Below are positions 6,335 to 10,302 of a DNA stretch of 10,302 nt, piece by piece (position 1 is the first letter of the stretch; every line of letters begins with the position of its first letter). Origin of the DNA: Colimorpha_A sp045540115 (lineage in GTDB: Bacteria > Bacillota > Clostridia > Oscillospirales > CAG-272); assembly GCA_045540115.1 (NCBI GenBank), contig JAZQGR010000049.1:1-10302 (forward strand), given 5' to 3'. The translations under genes and the position numbers were made by a program. The notes beneath the pieces were generated by a model that ran no database searches, was not told the origin of the DNA, and saw only the letters and a list, made by a program, of their open reading frames with translations.

Positions 6335-6363
6335 AAAAATCCACCCGGGAGGGTGGATTTTTT
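6335..6363 (+). terminator. Rho-independent terminator after asnS
   Basis: A 12-bp perfect stem (6335-6346 with 6351-6362) closes on a GGGA (GNRA-type) tetraloop and runs into a T-tract at 6358-6363, five bases after the asnS stop. The A-run on the other side means it can also stop minus-strand transcripts. Confidence 0.93.
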
Positions 6364-6387
6364 AGATAAAAGAGAATAGATAAAAGA
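6363..6387. repeat. Short tandem direct repeat between two terminators
   Basis: TAGATAAAAGA occurs perfectly at 6363-6373 and 6377-6387, separated by GAA (14-nt period). It lies in the purine-rich strip between the two terminators. No function is evident. Confidence 0.5.
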
Positions 6388-6399
6388 TAACAGAAAAGG

Positions 6400-6427
6400 A
6401 AAAAACCTCTCCGTCGGAGAGGTTTTT
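6400..6427 (-). terminator. Rho-independent terminator of the trkA-trkH-lipoprotein operon (bidirectional)
   Basis: A 12-bp perfect stem (6401-6412 with 6416-6427) has a 3-nt loop. Reading the minus strand it is followed by six T (6405-6400), and it starts 5 nt after the lipoprotein stop. Reading plus it also ends in five T, so it backs up the asnS terminator. Confidence 0.92.
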
Positions 6428-6431
6428 ATAT

Positions 6432-7343
6432 TTATCCGACAGGTTTATACGGCGGGTGAAGCGTGCAGAAATATCTGAAAACGGTGAAATCAAGCGCGCC
6501 GCCTCCGAACCAGTCCCAATCAAGCAGATGGAATGATACAAACTGTGAGGGATTGGCGTTTTTCCATTTGATCTCCTCGGCGACCTTACCGTTTTCATAT
6601 TTCAGCTCGGTGATCGCGCCGCCGTCATGCTTGCGCGATATTGCGCCCCAAAGGGTGTAGTAGGCAACGTATTTGTCGATATCGACGTATTCGACAAGCT
6701 CCTCACCGTAGGTCGAGGCAACGTCTGCATTGATATTGCTTACGTAAGTGTTATTATTTAGCTCGGATTCGGAATATGTGATTTCGAGCCTCGTCGGAAT
6801 GCCGCTTTCCTCGTCTCTTGAGAGTGAAGCGGTAGGGATCGGGTATTCTACGCCGTCAATACTTGGGAACGAGCCGTCTTGTTCAAGCCAGATGAAATCG
6901 GAAAGCTTGACACTGTATTCCTCGTTCCATTCCGTGCCCTGAGAAAAGTACGTGACGCCGATAACGTTCATTTCTTTATCGAGAGTCCAGACATATTTCA
7001 TGGTGCCAACTTGGTCAAAGCCCTCAACGTGAATGGAAATGTTCTGAGTTAGCTTGAGATTATCCTTGTCGAAATCGTTTTTGATGGTCACCGTTTCGTA
7101 TCTGTTTTCTTCGTTACGGAAGCCGTTGTAAACGGAAACGATCTTAGACATAAAACCGTTTTTGTCAAACTCGAAGGTTCTTTTGAAAATGAGTTCTCCG
7201 TCCTCTGAATATACCTTTTGCTCGGTCGGAACGTAGAAGCGCGGATCGGGCTCGGGCGGGATATTGTTACTATCGTTTTCATCGCAGGAAAACATCGATA
7301 AGCTCAGACAAATCAGTAGTAGCAGTGCTATAAGCTTCTTCAT
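6432..7343 (-). CDS. Predicted lipoprotein of unknown function, third gene of the trk operon
   Basis: I do not recognise a family for this 303-residue protein. The N-terminus has MKK, a hydrophobic core (residues 4-18) and SMFSC with Cys20. This is a signal-peptidase-II type signal, slightly non-canonical because Phe is at -2. A short acidic, Pro-rich linker follows (DENDSNNIPPEPDP). The rest is Tyr/Asp/Glu-rich and looks beta-rich, with loose YD-like motifs such as FEFDKNGFM (57-65), WTLDKEMNV (119-127) and LKYENGKV (247-254). The C-terminus carries DWDWFGGGALDF (275-286). It is expected to sit on the outer face of the membrane. AAAGGTG precedes ATG 7343, and only 16 nt separate it from trkH, so it is probably co-transcribed with the K+ uptake genes. 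A role with TrkH is only inferred from position. Confidence 0.88.
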   Translation of the reverse strand: MKKLIALLLLICLSLSMFSCDENDSNNIPPEPDPRFYVPTEQKVYSEDGELIFKRTFEFDKNGFMSKIVSVYNGFRNEENRYETVTIKNDFDKDNLKLTQNISIHVEGFDQVGTMKYVWTLDKEMNVIGVTYFSQGTEWNEEYSVKLSDFIWLEQDGSFPSIDGVEYPIPTASLSRDEESGIPTRLEITYSESELNNNTYVSNINADVASTYGEELVEYVDIDKYVAYYTLWGAISRKHDGGAITELKYENGKVAEEIKWKNANPSQFVSFHLLDWDWFGGGALDFTVFRYFCTLHPPYKPVG

Positions 7344-7359
7344 AAAACACCTTTAGAAA

Positions 7360-8808
7360 TTATTTTTTTCTCCACGTTGCGGGGGAGAGGGCAAGGAGTA
7401 TCGGGAATATTTCAAGTCGTCCTATCAGCATTGCAAGGGAAAGAAGGATTTTAGATATTCCCGAGAATGCCGCATAGTTTGACGCGGCGGCACCGTATGC
7501 AGGGCCGATGTTATTCAGGCATGAGGTGACAGAGCTGAGGGTCGTTTCGATATTGAAGCCGTCTATCGAGACAAGAAGCAGCAGCGCAAGAAAAATAATG
7601 AAATAGGTTGTCAGATATATGGTCGCGCTGCGTATAGTACCGTCGTCAACCGGCTTTCCTTCGAGCTTTACGACGTTTACTGAGCGCGGTCGGAGCATCT
7701 TTTTCAGATCAGCCTTAACACTCTTTACCAGCAGCATAACTCTACTCACTTTGAGTCCGCCCGCCGTTGAGCCTGCACAGCTTCCAATAAACATAAGTAT
7801 CAGAAGAAGCATTTTTGAAAAATTCGGCCAATCTACCGCGAAATCGGTAGTCGTATATCCCGTCGTTGAAATGATGGACGCGACTTGAAAAGCGGAATGG
7901 CGCACCGTTTCTCCAACGGATGAAAAAAGATGAGAAATATTGATCGAAACTACGACTATAGATATTAGGACGATTCCGAGATAGCACCATAGCTCGCGGC
8001 TCTTGACGGCAGAGGTGAATTTCTTTATCAGTATAAGGTAGAAAAGGTTAAAGTTTATGCCGAAAAGGAGCATAAATACCGTTATAACCCACTGCAAATA
8101 TGGGGAATAACTCGCGATACTGTCTGCCTTTATACCGAAGCCGCCTGTGCCTGCCGTGCCGAACGTGTGAAGCAGACTGTCAAACAGCGGCATACCTCCG
8201 CAGAGCAGAAATACAAGCATGATGCCTGTCAGTACAATATAGATGAGATACAGGATTTTTGCGGTTTCCTTTATCTTCGGAACTATTTTTCCGACGATAG
8301 GCCCCGGAACCTCAGCGCGCATTATGTGTATCGACCGCCCCGAATCCGTCGGAAGGATAGCCATCAGAAATACGAGAACTCCCATGCCGCCGATCCAATG
8401 CGTAAAGGATCGCCAGAAGAGCATGCCGCGGCTCATTGCCTCGATCTGTGTGCCGCTGAGAATCGTTGCGCCTGTCGTTGTGAAGCCGCTTACGGTCTCA
8501 AAGAAGGCGTCAACGTATGATGGAATGAATTTTCCGATTACGAAGGGAAGTGCTCCGACTGCCGATACCGCAAGCCACGCAAGCGCTACGATGGCGAATC
8601 CCTCTTTGGCGAATATCAGCTTGTTTTTTGTATAGGATAGAGCGCTTATGATGAGCCCTACTCCGAGCGCAATTCCTGACGAGATCGCAAACGCGATGAC
8701 CGACGAGGTCTCATTATATATGACGGAGCAGAGAAGCGGAAGCATAAACAGGATCGCCTCAAGGATCAGAATATGTCCCGTCGTGTAAAATACCATTTTG
8801 CGGTTCAT
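7360..8808 (-). CDS. trkH: TrkH/KtrB-family potassium uptake membrane subunit
   Basis: Channel-like subunit that moves K+ across the cytoplasmic membrane under control of an RCK partner. The 482 residues hold many hydrophobic helices arranged as four M1-P-M2 repeats. The four filter loops are visible: TTTGAT (110-115), GTAGTGGFG (217-225), STTGYTT (314-320) and NNIGPAYG (432-439). A glycine stands at each filter centre (113, 222, 317, 435), as expected for K+ rather than Na+ selectivity. GSTAGGLKVSR (346-356) is the conserved segment of the third M2 region. The start at 8808 lies 12 nt after the trkA stop, with AAGGCGG overlapping that stop. The TrkH/KtrB split cannot be settled by eye. Length and a full two-domain TrkA partner favour TrkH. 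Confidence 0.95.
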   Translation of the reverse strand: MNRKMVFYTTGHILILEAILFMLPLLCSVIYNETSSVIAFAISSGIALGVGLIISALSYTKNKLIFAKEGFAIVALAWLAVSAVGALPFVIGKFIPSYVDAFFETVSGFTTTGATILSGTQIEAMSRGMLFWRSFTHWIGGMGVLVFLMAILPTDSGRSIHIMRAEVPGPIVGKIVPKIKETAKILYLIYIVLTGIMLVFLLCGGMPLFDSLLHTFGTAGTGGFGIKADSIASYSPYLQWVITVFMLLFGINFNLFYLILIKKFTSAVKSRELWCYLGIVLISIVVVSINISHLFSSVGETVRHSAFQVASIISTTGYTTTDFAVDWPNFSKMLLLILMFIGSCAGSTAGGLKVSRVMLLVKSVKADLKKMLRPRSVNVVKLEGKPVDDGTIRSATIYLTTYFIIFLALLLLVSIDGFNIETTLSSVTSCLNNIGPAYGAAASNYAAFSGISKILLSLAMLIGRLEIFPILLALSPATWRKK

Positions 8809-8820
8809 ATCTGCACCGCC

Positions 8821-10179
8821 TTATTTGAGAATATCCGAAAGGTCGGAAAGCTTTTGTCCCGCCGCGATGACAACTACGCGGTCACCTGCGAGGATGACGT
8901 CATTACCGCCCGGAATAACTGTTTTTCTGTCGCGGATGATACCTGCGATAAGAATATTGCTTTTCAGCTTGAGATCTTTAAGCGGAATACCGTTTATCCT
9001 CGGATCGGCTACTACGTTAAATTCAAGCGCCTCGGCATCTCCGTCCATAAGCTTGTAAAGAGTTTCAACGTTGCTTCCGAGAGAGTTCTGGAGGGCACGT
9101 GCATAGCTGACGAGCTGATCCGAGATCATTTTCTTCGGTGAAACGACGGTGTCGACTCCAAGCTTCTCCGCCATGAGCGCAAGCTCCTCGCGGTTTACTT
9201 TTGAAATTGTTTTCGGAACACCTTGGCTCGATGCGAATATAGATATAAGGATGTTTTCTTCATCGGTTCCCGTTAGGGAAACGAATGCGTCAAGATCCTT
9301 GATTCCTTCCTCGATCAGAAGCTCCTGCTGTGCGCCGTCGCCGTTAATTATTACCGCACAGGGCAATCTCTCGCAAAGCGCCTTTGCCTTTGCTTTGTCC
9401 TTTTCGATGATCTTGACGTTGCATCCAATCGATAGGAGCATTTCTGATAGGTAAACAGCCGTACGGCTTCCGCCGAGAAGCATAACGTTTCTTGCCTGCT
9501 TCTGAAGAAGTCCTGCCGCCTTGAAGAATTTCTGAATCTCGGCGTGCGTTGCGGTAATACCGATCATATCGTTTCCGTGGAGCACAAAATTACCGTCGGG
9601 AATGAACATATCGTCGCCGCGCTTGACACAGCAGATAAGGACCTTCGCCTTGTATTTTTCACGAAGCTCGCTCAGCTTGACTCCGTCGAATACCGAATCG
9701 GGCTTCAGACGAAGCTCAACCATTTCAAGGTATCTGCCGCTGAAGGTCTCGATCTTGACGGCGGACGGGGATTTCAGAACGTTGAAAAGCACCTGTGCCG
9801 CGAGATATTCGGGATTTATTGAGAGGGAAAGCTCAAGCTGTTCCTTCATGAATGTCAGACTGTTATCGTTATACTCGGGAGTTCTGATTCTCGCGATCGT
9901 GTATGAAGCGCCGAGCTTCTTCGCGAGGAAGCAGGATAGCATATTGAACTCGTCCGAGCCTGTTGCGGCTATAAAGAGATCGGCGTTCTTGACTCCCGCC
10001 TCAACGAGAATGTCGCTGTCAACTCCGTTGCCGCATATTCCCATAACGTCGTGAATATTTGTGAGCTCGGTAATGACTGCAGGATTGGAGTCAATTGCAA
10101 CGATATCGTGTCCCTCGCTTGTAAGAGAGGAAAGAAGCGTTGAGCCGATCTTTCCGCAGCCGACTATAAGAATTTTCAT
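8821..10179 (-). CDS. trkA: Trk system potassium uptake regulatory protein TrkA (two RCK domains)
   Basis: Cytoplasmic ring-forming subunit that gates TrkH in response to nucleotide. The 452 residues are a tandem of two RCK modules. The first Rossmann fold has GCGKIG (7-12) and AIDSNP (28-33) with the acidic D30 at the end of beta-2, as expected for NAD(H). Its TrkA-C domain spans about 145-215. The second starts at NVMLLGGSRTA (231-241), a degenerate dinucleotide loop, with IIEKD at 257-261 and NGDGAQ at 279-284. It ends in another TrkA-C domain (about 380-450). Length matches full TrkA, not the single-RCK KtrA. The start at 10179 is preceded by AGAAGGGG at good spacing. It is the first gene of the operon with trkH. 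Confidence 0.94.
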   Translation of the reverse strand: MKILIVGCGKIGSTLLSSLTSEGHDIVAIDSNPAVITELTNIHDVMGICGNGVDSDILVEAGVKNADLFIAATGSDEFNMLSCFLAKKLGASYTIARIRTPEYNDNSLTFMKEQLELSLSINPEYLAAQVLFNVLKSPSAVKIETFSGRYLEMVELRLKPDSVFDGVKLSELREKYKAKVLICCVKRGDDMFIPDGNFVLHGNDMIGITATHAEIQKFFKAAGLLQKQARNVMLLGGSRTAVYLSEMLLSIGCNVKIIEKDKAKAKALCERLPCAVIINGDGAQQELLIEEGIKDLDAFVSLTGTDEENILISIFASSQGVPKTISKVNREELALMAEKLGVDTVVSPKKMISDQLVSYARALQNSLGSNVETLYKLMDGDAEALEFNVVADPRINGIPLKDLKLKSNILIAGIIRDRKTVIPGGNDVILAGDRVVVIAAGQKLSDLSDILK

Positions 10180-10213
10180 TTTTTGCCCCTTCTTATACAG
10201 TATGGATGCTAAA

Positions 10214-10242
10214 ATTATATCACCTTAGCCGTAAAAATGCAA
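10214..10242 (-). promoter_or_regulatory. Promoter of the trkA-trkH-lipoprotein operon
   Basis: On the minus strand TATAAT (10219-10214) is preceded by TGA, giving an extended -10 identical to that of the tRNA (TGATATAAT). TTGCAT (10242-10237) is a weak -35 at 17-nt spacing. Initiation near 10207 gives a leader of about 28 nt. That leaves no room for a c-di-AMP (ydaO-type) riboswitch, which some K+ transporter genes carry. Upstream, 10243-10302 is AT-rich with nothing I can identify. Confidence 0.7.
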
Positions 10243-10302
10243 GTATCAAAATAATTACCAAAGAATTATGAAAATTTACCAAAAAATGGAAATTTCCCGG
10301 GG

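Noticed and set aside
7619..8635. Plus-strand open frames across trkH
   Set aside because: They are reverse-frame shadows of a membrane protein with four intact K+ filter motifs and have no ribosome sites.
10243..10302. AT-rich right edge as a regulatory region or origin-like site
   Set aside because: It shows loose repeats of TTACCA and GAAATTT-type words but no clear box, hairpin or start codon. It is too short to judge.

Overview
The window looks like a chromosomal segment of a moderate-GC, low-oxygen Firmicute, most likely a gut-type clostridium. This rests on strong AGGAGG-type ribosome sites, extended -10 promoters, a TTG start and the protein sequences. It is inferred from style and gene content, not from a database search. 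Almost all of the sequence is coding, and most of it is core metabolism and housekeeping.

Left edge (1-405). Positions 1-117 are probably the left end of an insertion sequence entering from outside the window. They hold the first 12 codons of a likely IS3-family OrfA on the minus strand, preceded by an AGGAGG site inside a 16-bp hairpin. Next come a Rho-independent terminator and a minus-strand tRNA-Arg(CCG) with an encoded CCA end and its own promoter. The tRNA promoter is divergent from the promoter of the plus-strand operon.

Plus-strand operon (407-6330). Seven genes run in one direction: tsaE, tsaB, rpiB, a membrane-anchored M28 peptidase-like protein, a flavin-reductase-like split-barrel protein, citrate synthase and asparaginyl-tRNA synthetase. 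The first five are joined by four consecutive 4-nt ATGA overlaps, so they are probably translationally coupled. The last two have their own ribosome sites after 47 and 25 nt gaps. TsaE and TsaB belong to t6A37 tRNA modification, and AsnRS is also a translation function. RpiB and citrate synthase are central carbon enzymes. The two middle genes have no obvious pathway link.

Minus-strand operon (10242-6432). An extended -10 promoter drives trkA (two-RCK regulatory subunit), trkH (K+ channel subunit) and an unrecognised predicted lipoprotein, spaced 12 and 16 nt apart. Together trkA and trkH make a complete K+ uptake system. The lipoprotein is the least explained gene of the window.

The two operons converge at 6331-6431, where two hairpin terminators, both usable in either direction, flank a short direct repeat. 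No CRISPR array, riboswitch, prophage or defence system is visible. The points most worth a second look are the transmembrane hairpin inserted into the M28 catalytic domain, the lipoprotein attached to the trk operon, and the hairpin that holds both promoter and ribosome site at the insertion-sequence end.
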